The notes below the pieces were generated by a model that did no database searches, was not told the DNA's origin, and saw only the letters and a list, made by a program, of their open reading frames with translations. The position numbers and the translations under genes were made by a program. From Cognatiluteimonas lumbrici (lineage in GTDB: Bacteria > Pseudomonadota > Gammaproteobacteria > Xanthomonadales > Xanthomonadaceae): 64,000 bases of DNA. Positions 47,572 through 55,634 of the stretch are shown here, piece by piece. Each line of letters opens with the position of its first letter. The first letter of the stretch is position 1. The DNA lies in NCBI RefSeq assembly GCF_006476065.1, contig NZ_ML636798.1:1376207-1440206 (forward strand). Reading direction: 5' to 3'.

Positions 47572-48623
47572 CGCGCGCGCACCGCTTCGACCACCTTGAA
47601 GCCGTCGCGCGCGGCGACCTCGCGCACGCTGCCGAAGCCGGCGCCGAGCGCGGCCTCGTACGGCAGGTGTCGGTTGGCCACCAGCCACAGCCGTCCGCCC
47701 GGCTGCAGCGCCGCCGCGGCCGCGGCGATGAAGGCGCGCCCGAGATCGGGACGCTCCTCGCGCCCGGCGCCATGGAAGGGCGGGTTGGTGACGATCGCGT
47801 CGTAGCGCGCCGGCAGGCCGGCGGCGACGTCGTGCCAGTGGAATGCCGTCGGGACATTCGCGCCCCAGGCCTCGAGGTTGGCGCGCGCGAGCGCCAGCGC
47901 GTTCGCATCGGCCTCGTAGAGGTCGATCGCGGTGACGTTCGGGCAGCGCTCGAGCACCTGGCCGGCGAGATAGCCCCACCCCGCGCCGAGGTCGGCGACG
48001 CGCCCGCCCAGGTCCGGCGGCAGGTGTCCGGCGAGCAGCAGCGAGGCCGCGTCCACGCGATCCCAGGCGAACACCCCGGGCCGGCTCAGGAAGCCGCCGC
48101 CGGGGACGCGCGCATCCCCGATCCGGCGCGGCGCGTCCAGCCCGCTCCAGGCTTCCACCAGCGCCGGGTCCGCGGGAGCCGCGAGCGGCGCGGTCCAGAA
48201 GACGCGGCAATGGTGCTTGGACAGCACCTGCATCGGTCCGGCCAGCCGGACCAGGTCGGCCTCGCCCGACTTCGCGCCCTCGCGGTTGGGCATCGCCGCC
48301 AGCAGCACCCCGCCCGGCGCCAGCCGCTGCAGCGCGCGCGCGAACTGCGCCCGCGCCTGCTCGCGCTGGCGCGAGGGCAGCAGCAGCACCAGCGGGAAGC
48401 GGCCCGCGGGCGCCTCCACCGCGACCTCGAACCCGGCACGCTCCAGCGCCTCGGCCTCGGGCTTCAGCGGCTGCACGCACACCAGTCCGGGCATGGGCAG
48501 CGCGTGCAGCGCGGCGCCCGCGCGTGCCCCGATGAACAAGGCGCCGCCTGCCCGTGGCCAGGCCACGACGCCATCGCGCAGCGGCAGCAGCAGGGCATCG
48601 AGGGCGGGATCGGAAGGGCGCAT
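47568..48623 (-). CDS. rsmC: 16S rRNA (guanine-N2) methyltransferase, RsmC-like
   Basis: 351 residues with two Rossmann-like methyltransferase halves, the first degenerate, as in RsmC. The active half has the SAM-binding VADLGAGWGYLAGQVLERCP and the catalytic motif IVTNPPFHGAG (NPPF). Expected to methylate G1207 of 16S rRNA. Coupled to rsuA. Confidence 0.9.
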   Translation of the reverse strand: MRPSDPALDALLLPLRDGVVAWPRAGGALFIGARAGAALHALPMPGLVCVQPLKPEAEALERAGFEVAVEAPAGRFPLVLLLPSRQREQARAQFARALQRLAPGGVLLAAMPNREGAKSGEADLVRLAGPMQVLSKHHCRVFWTAPLAAPADPALVEAWSGLDAPRRIGDARVPGGGFLSRPGVFAWDRVDAASLLLAGHLPPDLGGRVADLGAGWGYLAGQVLERCPNVTAIDLYEADANALALARANLEAWGANVPTAFHWHDVAAGLPARYDAIVTNPPFHGAGREERPDLGRAFIAAAAAALQPGGRLWLVANRHLPYEAALGAGFGSVREVAARDGFKVVEAVRAR

Positions 48624-48692
48624 CCGGCGATTCTACTTTCCGCTCACCCGTGCTTGACCCGCCCTCAACATCGAAGCGTCCAGCATGGGGCC

Positions 48693-48980
48693 ATGGCCAC
48701 ACCAGGCGAGACCAAGATGCGGGCATTGTTCGTCGGCGGGACCGTGGACAACAGCGAACTGGACATGGCGTGCGATACGCCGCCGGCGCACTACCCGGAG
48801 AACACCGGCTCCGGGCTCTCGCGCTACAACCTCCACCACGTCGGTCGCGACAGCGACGGCGACATCGCCTACGCGGTGTACGCCGCGCCGGACCTCGCCG
48901 ACGAGGTGGTCCGGCGCGTTTCCGAAGAGCGCGACTACGCGCGCCGCTTCGAGGCCACCCCGGGAGCGCCGCCGGCATGA
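48693..48980 (+). CDS. Small cytosolic protein of unknown function
   Basis: 95 residues (or 87 from the ATG at 48717, which has the better ribosome site). Core: MRALFVGGTVDNSELDM, PAHYPENTGSGLSRYNLHHV and DIAYAVYAAPDLADEVVRRV. No membrane or signal segment. Not recognised. Overlaps the next gene by 4 bases (ATGA). Confidence 0.72.
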   Translation: MATPGETKMRALFVGGTVDNSELDMACDTPPAHYPENTGSGLSRYNLHHVGRDSDGDIAYAVYAAPDLADEVVRRVSEERDYARRFEATPGAPPA

Positions 48981-49321
48981 GCCGGTCGGCGCCCCGGGTG
49001 CACGGCGACCAGGCGGTGATCGACCGCATGGAATCGCTGTGCGACCGGCTGGAGCAGGACGCCCGGATCGCGCTGCGCACCGACGGCGGCGAGTGGATCC
49101 GCGGCATCGTCAGTCCGCAGCCCACGGTGCAGAGCTTCTTCGACCCCGAGGGCAACGAAGGCCTCAACGGCGTGGTCAAGGTCGAGACCGACGGCGGCGG
49201 CGAGCGCTACCTGTGGCTGGACGAGGTCGCCTTCGTCGAGCACCTGCCCAACCCGTCCCCGCCCGAGCCCCCCGACGGCCACCGCCCCCCCGACCCCAAC
49301 GCCCCGGCGAAGGCCCTGTAG
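48977..49321 (+). CDS. DUF3247-type protein
   Basis: 114 residues. The core IDRMESLCDRLEQDARIALR, RGIVSPQPTVQSFFDPEGNE and YLWLDEVAFVEHLPNPSPPE corresponds to DUF3247, a small Sm-like-fold family typical of Xanthomonadaceae. No function is established. The last residues and stop codon (PAKAL, TAG) are encoded by the start of a REP element. Confidence 0.82.
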   Translation: MSRSAPRVHGDQAVIDRMESLCDRLEQDARIALRTDGGEWIRGIVSPQPTVQSFFDPEGNEGLNGVVKVETDGGGERYLWLDEVAFVEHLPNPSPPEPPDGHRPPDPNAPAKAL

Positions 49322-49403
49322 GAGCGGCGCTGGCGCCGCGACCCGTGGGAGCCGCCATGGCGGCGAGCTTTTCCCCGGTCGCGGCGCCAGCGCCGCTCCT
49401 ACA
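49317..49403. repeat. Composite REP element (two inverted outer units around a different inner unit)
   Basis: Outer arms 49317-49343 and 49377-49403 are 27-base perfect inverted copies (TGTAGGAGCGGCGCTGGCGC and on). Between them lies GTGGGAGCCGCCATGGCGGC plus GAGCTTTTCC (49345-49374), the unit also found inside the E2 gene. The TAG in each outer arm is the stop codon of the gene entering from that side. Confidence 0.9.
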
Positions 49404-50595
49404 GGCGGGCGGCGTCGGCGCCTTCGCGGGCGGCCTCGCCCGAGAGCACGGCGGCCGCCTCGACCGCCTTGCCGATGAGGTAGCCCTGGGCGTGCTCGAC
49501 GCCCAGCTCGCGCAGCCGCTGGAGCTGCTCGCGCGTCTCCACGCCCTCGCAGATCACCTGCGCGCCGAGCGCGTGCGCCATCGCCACGATCGCCTCGACC
49601 ATCGCCATCGCGCGCGGCGAATCGAACATGTGCCGGGCGAAGGCCTGGTCCACCTTGATGAACTCGAAGTCGAGCGCGTGCAGGTGGGTCAGGTTGGAAT
49701 AGCCGGTGCCGAAATCGTCCAGCGCGAACGGCAGCCCGTGCGCGCGGCAGTGCGCCATCACCGCCGCCACAGGCGCGTAGTCGAGCATGCGGCTCTCGGT
49801 GACCTCGAGCTTGAGCGCGCCGGCCGGCAACTCGGCGCTGCGTACCCGCGCCACCACCTGCTGCGCCATCCCCGGCTCGACCAGCTGCCGCGCCGACAGG
49901 TTGACCGCGATCGACGGCAGCGGATCGGCGCCGGCGTCGCGCAGCGCCACCAGCACCTCGAGCACGCGGTCGAGCACGTACTCGCCCACCGGCACGATCA
50001 GCGAGGTCTCCTCGGCCAGGCGGATGAACTCCGCCGGCGACACCGCGCCGCGGCCGGGCAGTTCCCAGCGCACCAGGGCCTCGTAGCCGCCGACCCGCGC
50101 GGCGGCGATGTCGTAGATCGGTTGGTAGCGCACGTCCAGCGTGCCCGAGCGCAGCGCGTCGCGCAGCTGCGCCTCCAGACGCATCTTGTCGATCCCGATG
50201 CGCTCGACCGGGTCGTCAGCGGGCACGTCGGCAGGCGGCAGCGGCACGTCCTGCGGCAAGGTCGCGACCAGGCTGCGGATGCGCCCGAGCAGGCTGTCCA
50301 CCAGCGTGCGCAGGATCGGGTCGGCACCGTTGAGGCGCTCGACGAACTGCTCCCGCTCCACCGACATCAGCACCGCGTCCCCGACCGCGGTCGCGGTCGC
50401 GCTGTGCGGCGCGCCGTCGAGCAGGCCGATCTCGCCGATCAGCTCGCCCGGCCCGAACACCCCGTGGCGCGTGGTCCGGCGCCCGTGCACCGCGACCAGC
50501 TCGACCTGCCCGCGCTCGACCAGCCATGCGCAGTCGGTCGGCTCCCCCTGCCGGTACAACACTTCGCCCGCGAACAGCTCGCGCCGGATCGCCAT
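49399..50595 (-). CDS. Cyclic-nucleotide-binding-domain / EAL phosphodiesterase
   Basis: 398 residues from ATG 50595. N-terminal cNMP-binding-like domain (1-120, GPGELIGEIGLLDGAPHSAT) and C-terminal EAL domain (about 150-390) for hydrolysis of cyclic di-GMP. EAL catalytic residues are all visible: YEALVRWELP, VNLSARQL, LEVTES, DDFGTGYSNL, IKVDQAF and EGVET. In the cNMP domain the phosphate-binding Arg of the usual PRSAT is His. It follows trehalase after 19 bases, likely one transcript. Confidence 0.9.
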   Translation of the reverse strand: MAIRRELFAGEVLYRQGEPTDCAWLVERGQVELVAVHGRRTTRHGVFGPGELIGEIGLLDGAPHSATATAVGDAVLMSVEREQFVERLNGADPILRTLVDSLLGRIRSLVATLPQDVPLPPADVPADDPVERIGIDKMRLEAQLRDALRSGTLDVRYQPIYDIAAARVGGYEALVRWELPGRGAVSPAEFIRLAEETSLIVPVGEYVLDRVLEVLVALRDAGADPLPSIAVNLSARQLVEPGMAQQVVARVRSAELPAGALKLEVTESRMLDYAPVAAVMAHCRAHGLPFALDDFGTGYSNLTHLHALDFEFIKVDQAFARHMFDSPRAMAMVEAIVAMAHALGAQVICEGVETREQLQRLRELGVEHAQGYLIGKAVEAAAVLSGEAAREGADAARL

Positions 50596-50614
50596 GCCAG
50601 CCCCTGTCGTGGTG

Positions 50615-52219
50615 TCAGCCGGAGTGTAGCCGCCCCGCGCGCGCGCGGTGCGCGGGGTCGCCCGGCGCATCGCGCAACATCCGGCGGGTGACGCCGTTGG
50701 TCCAGCCAAACCCGTCCTGCAGCGGGTATTCGCCGCCGCCGCCGCCGATCGCGCCGTCGCCGGTCGGCGCCAGCACGTACTTCTCCACCAGCTTGGATTC
50801 GCGTGCGTAGAGACTGCCCACGGTCCCCAGCCAGCGATGCCTGATCTCGTCGGCGAGCGCGTCGAGCCCGTAGCGCCGGCAACCGGCCACCGTCATCCAC
50901 TGCAACGGCGCCCAACCATTGGGCGCGTCCCACTGTTCGGCGCTGTCGACCTCGGTGGTGCCCATGCCGCCGTGCTGCAGCAGCCGCTCGCGCAAGGTGC
51001 CGGCGGTGCGCAGCGCGCGCTCCCGGCTGGCGATGCCGGTGAACAACGGCGTCGCCGCGGCCGCGCACAGGCGATGGCTGCGGATGCCGTCGCGCAGCAG
51101 GTCGTAGTCGAAGTAGGCGCCGGCGCGGTCGTCCCAGAGCCAGCGCTCGATGGCCTCGGCACGCGCGCGGCACAGGCGCCCGAAGTGCGCGGCGGTGGCC
51201 TCGTCGCCGGACTTCCGCGAGAGGTCCGCGATCTGCTCCTCGAGCGCGAACAGGAACGCGTTGAGGTCCACCGGCACGATGCTGGTGGTGCGCGTGGCCG
51301 ACAGTTCCTCGCCGGCGTCGAACCAGCGCGAGCTGAAGTCCCAGCCGGAGGCCGCGGCCGCGCGCAGGTCCCGATACACCGCTTCGGCCGGTCGCGCCGA
51401 CTGGCTGGCCGCGGTGGTGACGTCCTCCAGATACTCCTCCTCGCGCGGCCGGGCGAGCTCGTCCCAGTAACGGTTGAGCACGCTGCCGTCGGGCATGCAG
51501 GCGCAGTGGCGCCGCGCCTCGCCGGGCTCCAGCCCTTCGCTTCCCTCCATCCAGAACGCATGCTCGCGGCGCAGCCGCGGCAGGTAGCGGACCGCCTCGC
51601 TCACGCCGTGGACCTCGAACAGCTCCACCATCAGCGCGAACACCGGCGGCTGCGAGCGGCTCAGGTAGTAGCTGCGATTGCCGTTCGGCACGTGGCCGTA
51701 GCAGTCGATCAGCCAGGCGAAGTTGTCGGCCATCGCGCGCAGCAGGTCGTGGCGCCCGCTCTCGGCGAGGCCCAGCATCGTGAAGTAGGAGTCCCAGTAG
51801 TACAGCTCGCCGAAGCGCCCGCCCGGGACCACGTAGGGCCGTGGCAGCGGCAACAGCGACGAATACGGCCGGTGCTGCCGGGGATGCCGCGTGAGCACGT
51901 CCCACAGGTTGTCGATGTGCGCGGCCAGCGGCTGGTCCGGGTCGGACACGTAGTCGCTCGGGGGCGGGTGGGTGGTCTCGAAGTGGGCAGCGACGAAGCG
52001 TGCGAGGTCGAAGTCCTTGCCGTCCTTGCGCACGCGGTACTCCTCGAGGATCGTGTCGGGCTCGCGCACCGGCAGGCAATCCACGAACACCTTGCTGTCG
52101 GCGAACACCCGCCCGCACTGCACCGCCACGAACAGTTCGCCGTAACGCTCCGCCGGGCTGAGCGGATCGGCCGGGGCGACGTCCGCGACCCGGGCGGCGT
52201 TGTCCGGTTCGTCCCTCAT
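50615..52219 (-). CDS. treF: Trehalase (GH37)
   Basis: Splits trehalose to two glucose molecules. 534 residues without a signal peptide, hence cytosolic (TreF-like). Family signatures: PGGRFGELYYWDSYFTMLGL, QWDAPNGWAPLQW and the Gly-rich GGGGGEYPLQDGFGWTNGV. Start taken at ATG 52219; the upstream part to 52288 has no homology. First gene of a pair with the EAL protein, an unusual link of trehalose use and cyclic di-GMP. Confidence 0.93.
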   Translation of the reverse strand: MRDEPDNAARVADVAPADPLSPAERYGELFVAVQCGRVFADSKVFVDCLPVREPDTILEEYRVRKDGKDFDLARFVAAHFETTHPPPSDYVSDPDQPLAAHIDNLWDVLTRHPRQHRPYSSLLPLPRPYVVPGGRFGELYYWDSYFTMLGLAESGRHDLLRAMADNFAWLIDCYGHVPNGNRSYYLSRSQPPVFALMVELFEVHGVSEAVRYLPRLRREHAFWMEGSEGLEPGEARRHCACMPDGSVLNRYWDELARPREEEYLEDVTTAASQSARPAEAVYRDLRAAAASGWDFSSRWFDAGEELSATRTTSIVPVDLNAFLFALEEQIADLSRKSGDEATAAHFGRLCRARAEAIERWLWDDRAGAYFDYDLLRDGIRSHRLCAAAATPLFTGIASRERALRTAGTLRERLLQHGGMGTTEVDSAEQWDAPNGWAPLQWMTVAGCRRYGLDALADEIRHRWLGTVGSLYARESKLVEKYVLAPTGDGAIGGGGGEYPLQDGFGWTNGVTRRMLRDAPGDPAHRARAGRLHSG

Positions 52220-52275
52220 CACGACGATTCTAGGGACCCCGGGATGGCACGCCCGTGATCGCTTATCCTTGGCGC

Positions 52276-52560
52276 ATGAGCACGACACTCCCCGACCGCC
52301 TGTCCCTCGACCCGCGCAGCCCGCACCACGACGCCGCCCTGCTGGAGCGTGGCGTCGGCATCCGCTTCAACGGCCAGGAGCGCACCAACGTCGAGGAGTA
52401 CTGCATCAGCGAGGGCTGGATCCGCGTGGTCGTCGGCAAGTCCCTCGACCGCCGCGGCAACCCGATGACGATGAAACTCAAGGGCCAGGTCGAGCCCTAC
52501 CTGCTCGACGAGCAGGCCAGCGAGGGTGCCGACGCGGGCGAGGCCGGCGCCGGGGCCTGA
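52276..52560 (+). CDS. DUF3297 family protein
   Basis: 94 residues. Recognised by LPDRLSLDPRSPHHDAALLE, GIRFNGQERTNVEEYCISEG and NPMTMKLKGQVEPYL. A glutathione-peroxidase-associated small family of unknown role. Divergent from trehalase. Its TGA overlaps the ATG of the next gene by one base (TGATG). Confidence 0.88.
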   Translation: MSTTLPDRLSLDPRSPHHDAALLERGVGIRFNGQERTNVEEYCISEGWIRVVVGKSLDRRGNPMTMKLKGQVEPYLLDEQASEGADAGEAGAGA

Positions 52561-52844
52561 TGGCGGTCTACGTGGACGACGCGGTCACGCTCTGGCGCGG
52601 CCGCCGCTGGGCCCATCTGATGGCCGACACCTTGCCGGAACTGCACGCGATGGCCGCGCGGCTGGGGATCCCCCCGCGCGCCTTCCAGAACCGCACCAGC
52701 GGCGCGCACTACGACGTCACCAGCGAGTTGCGTCTGCTGGCGATCGAATTCGGCGCGGTGCCGATCTCGCGCCACCGCGATCGCGAACTGGTGCGCGCGG
52801 TGATCCGCAACGCGCGCGCCCAGGGCCGCGGCGAGGCACCCTGA
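52560..52844 (+). CDS. DUF4031 family protein
   Basis: 94 residues: MAVYVDDAVTLWRGRRWAHL, MADTLPELHAMAARLG and HYDVTSELRLLAIEFGAV match DUF4031, a small family with conserved Asp/His residues and no established function. Translationally coupled to the DUF3297 gene. Confidence 0.87.
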   Translation: MAVYVDDAVTLWRGRRWAHLMADTLPELHAMAARLGIPPRAFQNRTSGAHYDVTSELRLLAIEFGAVPISRHRDRELVRAVIRNARAQGRGEAP

Positions 52845-52851
52845 CCCGGCG

Positions 52852-53085
52852 CTAGTCGCCCCGCGCGATGCCCTTGCGGTCGCCGGAGGCCTCGGTCGCA
52901 TCGTCGTATTCGCCCGCGACCCCGTTGCCGCGCTTGTCGCGCAGGTGGTCCTCCATCGACTCGCCACGGTCTCCGAGGCCGACGTTCTCCAGCTTCTCGT
53001 CGACCTCGCGCTGCCCGTCGGGGCGGTACATGCCCTGGTGCTTGCCGCTGGCCTCGCCGCTGCCGCGCTCGGTTGCGTTCGCCAT
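52852..53085 (-). CDS. Small hydrophilic stress-type protein
   Basis: 77 residues, almost without hydrophobic residues, rich in Gly, Asp, Glu, Arg and Lys (GKHQGMYRPDGQREVDEKLE, DRGESMEDHLRDKRG), hence probably disordered, in the manner of hydrophilins or general-stress peptides. AGGAGC precedes the ATG. No family recognised. Confidence 0.65.
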   Translation of the reverse strand: MANATERGSGEASGKHQGMYRPDGQREVDEKLENVGLGDRGESMEDHLRDKRGNGVAGEYDDATEASGDRKGIARGD

Positions 53086-53210
53086 GTCCGTGCTCCTGGT
53101 GGATCCGTGCCGACCCTCTCACGGCGGACGTCCACGGAGCGGCAAAAACCGACACGGGATCGCTGGCCGGGCCGACGGATTGCAGGCACTGGCGGTGCGA
53201 CGCTGGCTGC

Positions 53211-54074
53211 ATGAACGGACTGCATGCACTGCTGCTGGCGGCCCTGCTCGGCTCCGCCGTTTCCGCGCCCGCCGCGGAGCCGCCACGGGTGATGCTCCCG
53301 GTGGCCTATCACGCCGACCTGGAGGTCGCCGACTACTACGTCAGCGAGAAGCTGGACGGCGTCCGGGCACGCTGGGACGGGCGCCGGCTGCTGACGCGTG
53401 GCGGCATGGTGGTGGAAGCTCCCTACTGGTTCACCTCCGAGTGGCCCAACGTACCGATGGACGGCGAACTGTGGGCCGGGCGCGGCCGGTTCGAGGAAAC
53501 CAGCGGCACGGTGCGCGCCGGCCGCAGCGCCGGCGATGCCGCCTGGCGCCGGATCCGGTTCATGGTCTTCGACCTGCCGCGCGATCCGGCACCGTTCGGC
53601 CAGCGCGTGCGGCACATGCGCGCCCTGGTGCCGGCGGTCGGAATTCCCTGGCTCCAGGCCGTGGAGCAGTTCCGCGTTCCCGACATCGCTACCCTCGATG
53701 ACCGGCTCGATGCGGTGGTCGCCGCCGGTGGCGAGGGCCTGGTGCTGCACCACGTGGACGCGCTTTACCACGCCGGCCGCAGCACCAGCCTGCTCAAGTA
53801 CAAGCTCTACCAGGATGCCGAGGCGCGGGTAGTCGCGCACACCGTGGGCCGTGGCAAGTACGCCGGCATGCTCGGCGCGCTGGTGGTCGAACGCCCCGAC
53901 GGACTGCGCTTCCGCATCGGCACCGGCTTCAGCGACGCGCAGCGCGCGGATCCGCCGCCGGTCGGCAGCACCATCACCTATCGCTACAACGGGACCAGCA
54001 GTTCCGGCATTCCACGCTTCGCCCGCTTCCTGCACGTGCGGTACCTGGTGCCACCCGCGGACCCGGCGCACTGA
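53211..54074 (+). CDS. Periplasmic ATP-dependent DNA ligase (LigE type)
   Basis: 287 residues with signal peptide (LHALLLAALLGSAVSAPAAE). Adenylation domain with motif I SEKLDGVRARWDG (Lys47), motif III region RIRFMVFDLPRD, motif IV GEGLVLHHVD and motif V LLKYKLYQDAEARVV, then an OB-fold (GMLGALVVERPDG, PVGSTITYRYNG). Minimal ligases of this type carry leader peptides and are thought to act on extracellular or incoming DNA. It stands alone. Confidence 0.92.
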   Translation: MNGLHALLLAALLGSAVSAPAAEPPRVMLPVAYHADLEVADYYVSEKLDGVRARWDGRRLLTRGGMVVEAPYWFTSEWPNVPMDGELWAGRGRFEETSGTVRAGRSAGDAAWRRIRFMVFDLPRDPAPFGQRVRHMRALVPAVGIPWLQAVEQFRVPDIATLDDRLDAVVAAGGEGLVLHHVDALYHAGRSTSLLKYKLYQDAEARVVAHTVGRGKYAGMLGALVVERPDGLRFRIGTGFSDAQRADPPPVGSTITYRYNGTSSSGIPRFARFLHVRYLVPPADPAH

Positions 54075-54092
54075 GCGCCGGGCCGGGACGAA

Positions 54093-55034
54093 TCACAGCC
54101 GGACCAGCTCCACGCGGCGGTTCTGCGCGCGCCCTTCTTCCGTGCCGTTGTCGGCGACCGGCTTGTCCTGGCCGAAGCCGCGCGACTGCAAGCGCGCCGG
54201 ATCGACGCCGAGCCCGACCAGCGCCCCGAGCACCGCGCGTGCGCGCGCCGTGGACAACTGCAGGTTGTGTTCCGCGCCGCCGGTGTTGTCGGTGTGGCCT
54301 TCGATGGACAGGCGCAGGGCGGGGTCGTCCTCGAGCAGCTTCGCGACCTCGGCGATCACCGGCTGCGCGTCCGCGCGCAGCGTGGCCTTGTCGGTGTCGA
54401 AGTTGACGTGCAGCGCCACGCGACCGTCCCTGTCCAGCGCCTGCTTCATCTGCGCCGCGTCGAGGAAGCCGAGCGACTGTTCCATCGCCTTGCGCTCCAG
54501 CACCACGACGTAGCCATGCAGCGGGATCGCGCCGGTGCTGACCTCGATCCAGTACTCCCTGCCGGGCGCGGTGAGCAGGTAGCTCTCGTGCCGGTAGTCG
54601 GGGATCGCCACCGCGCCGAACAGGTGCTGCTCGAGCGCCTGGCGCCCGCCGGCCTTGGCCACCACCTCGCGGGTGTACTGGCTGGTGCTGATGCGCTTGC
54701 CGCCGAGTGCCTCGATCGCGTTCTGGTAGTTGCGGTGGAACTCGGTCGCCGAATACTTGCGGCCGCTGCCGGCGAGGTTGAACTTGTCGCGGAAGATCCG
54801 CCCCTCGACCAGCACCGGCGTGTCGCCCTGCATGAAGTAGTGGGCCTCGTAGGGGATCTCGCGCTCGCCCTCGCGATACGCGGACTGCAGCCCCTCGGGG
54901 GTGTCGAAGAACGGGAATGGCGGCAGCTCGGCCGCGAGCGCCGGGGACAGCCCGACGAGGAACAGTAAGACGAGGAACGGGGCAAGCGCTCCGGCGTGGA
55001 GCAGGCCCGGACGAAACAGGCGGGTGCGCAACAT
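54093..55034 (-). CDS. Exported OmpA-C-domain protein
   Basis: 313 residues; GGAGG lies 8 bases before the ATG at 55034. Signal peptide (FLVLLFLVGLSPALA), an unfamiliar N-terminal domain (about 35-200; FFDTPEGLQSAYREGEREIP, DTPVLVEGRIFRDKFN, QSLGFLDAAQ), and a C-terminal OmpA-like peptidoglycan-binding domain (LHVNFDTDKATLRADAQPVI, IEGHTDNTGGAEHNLQLS, AQNRRVELVRL). No lipobox. Probably periplasmic, anchored non-covalently to the wall. Confidence 0.88.
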   Translation of the reverse strand: MLRTRLFRPGLLHAGALAPFLVLLFLVGLSPALAAELPPFPFFDTPEGLQSAYREGEREIPYEAHYFMQGDTPVLVEGRIFRDKFNLAGSGRKYSATEFHRNYQNAIEALGGKRISTSQYTREVVAKAGGRQALEQHLFGAVAIPDYRHESYLLTAPGREYWIEVSTGAIPLHGYVVVLERKAMEQSLGFLDAAQMKQALDRDGRVALHVNFDTDKATLRADAQPVIAEVAKLLEDDPALRLSIEGHTDNTGGAEHNLQLSTARARAVLGALVGLGVDPARLQSRGFGQDKPVADNGTEEGRAQNRRVELVRL

Positions 55035-55219
55035 GGAAACCTCCGTGATCCATGGGACTCCCCGACCCAACGCGGAGCGGGGCGCGGTCGTGCCAGCGGA
55101 ACTGTACCGCAGCCGAATGAACGGTTCCGGCGGCGTACCAGCCCGGTTCATCCGGGCCTGCCTAGGATCGGGCCGAGTCCGCAAGACCGGACGTAGCTAG
55201 AAGAAGAAGGAGGCACACG

Positions 55220-55627
55220 ATGAAACGCCTGTTGCTGACCACCGCCATCGCCGGCCTGATGCTGTCGGCCTCGCCGGCCTTCGCAGCGCCCTCCCCGGAC
55301 CGCGACTGGCGCGGCGACCGCCATGGCTGGCAGGACCGCGGCCACCACGACCGCGGCAAGCACCACAAGCACGGCAAGCACAAGCACTGGAAGCGCAACG
55401 GCCACGACAACGGCCGCCACCTGGGCTGGTACAAGCAGCAGTGGCGCCGCGGCGACCGTCTCCCGGTCGTTTACCTGGAGCCGCGCTACTACGTGACCGA
55501 CTACCGCGCCTATCGCCTGAGCGCGCCGCCGCGCGGCTACCGCTGGGTGCGTCCGTACCGCGACAGCGACGAGTTCCTGCTGGTGCAGGTCGCCACCGGC
55601 ATCATCTCGCAGGTGCTCGGCTACTGA
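55220..55627 (+). CDS. RcnB-family periplasmic protein
   Basis: 135 residues. Strong site GAAGGAGG, signal peptide (LLLTTAIAGLMLSASPAFA). The mature part has a His/Lys/Arg-rich region (about 27-75) followed by the RcnB-like C-terminus (YRAYRLSAPPRGYRWVRPYR, EFLLVQVATGIISQVL). RcnB of E. coli modulates nickel and cobalt export; the His-rich stretch suggests metal binding, but no RcnA-type exporter is nearby. Confidence 0.87.
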   Translation: MKRLLLTTAIAGLMLSASPAFAAPSPDRDWRGDRHGWQDRGHHDRGKHHKHGKHKHWKRNGHDNGRHLGWYKQQWRRGDRLPVVYLEPRYYVTDYRAYRLSAPPRGYRWVRPYRDSDEFLLVQVATGIISQVLGY

Positions 55628-55634
55628 TCCACGC

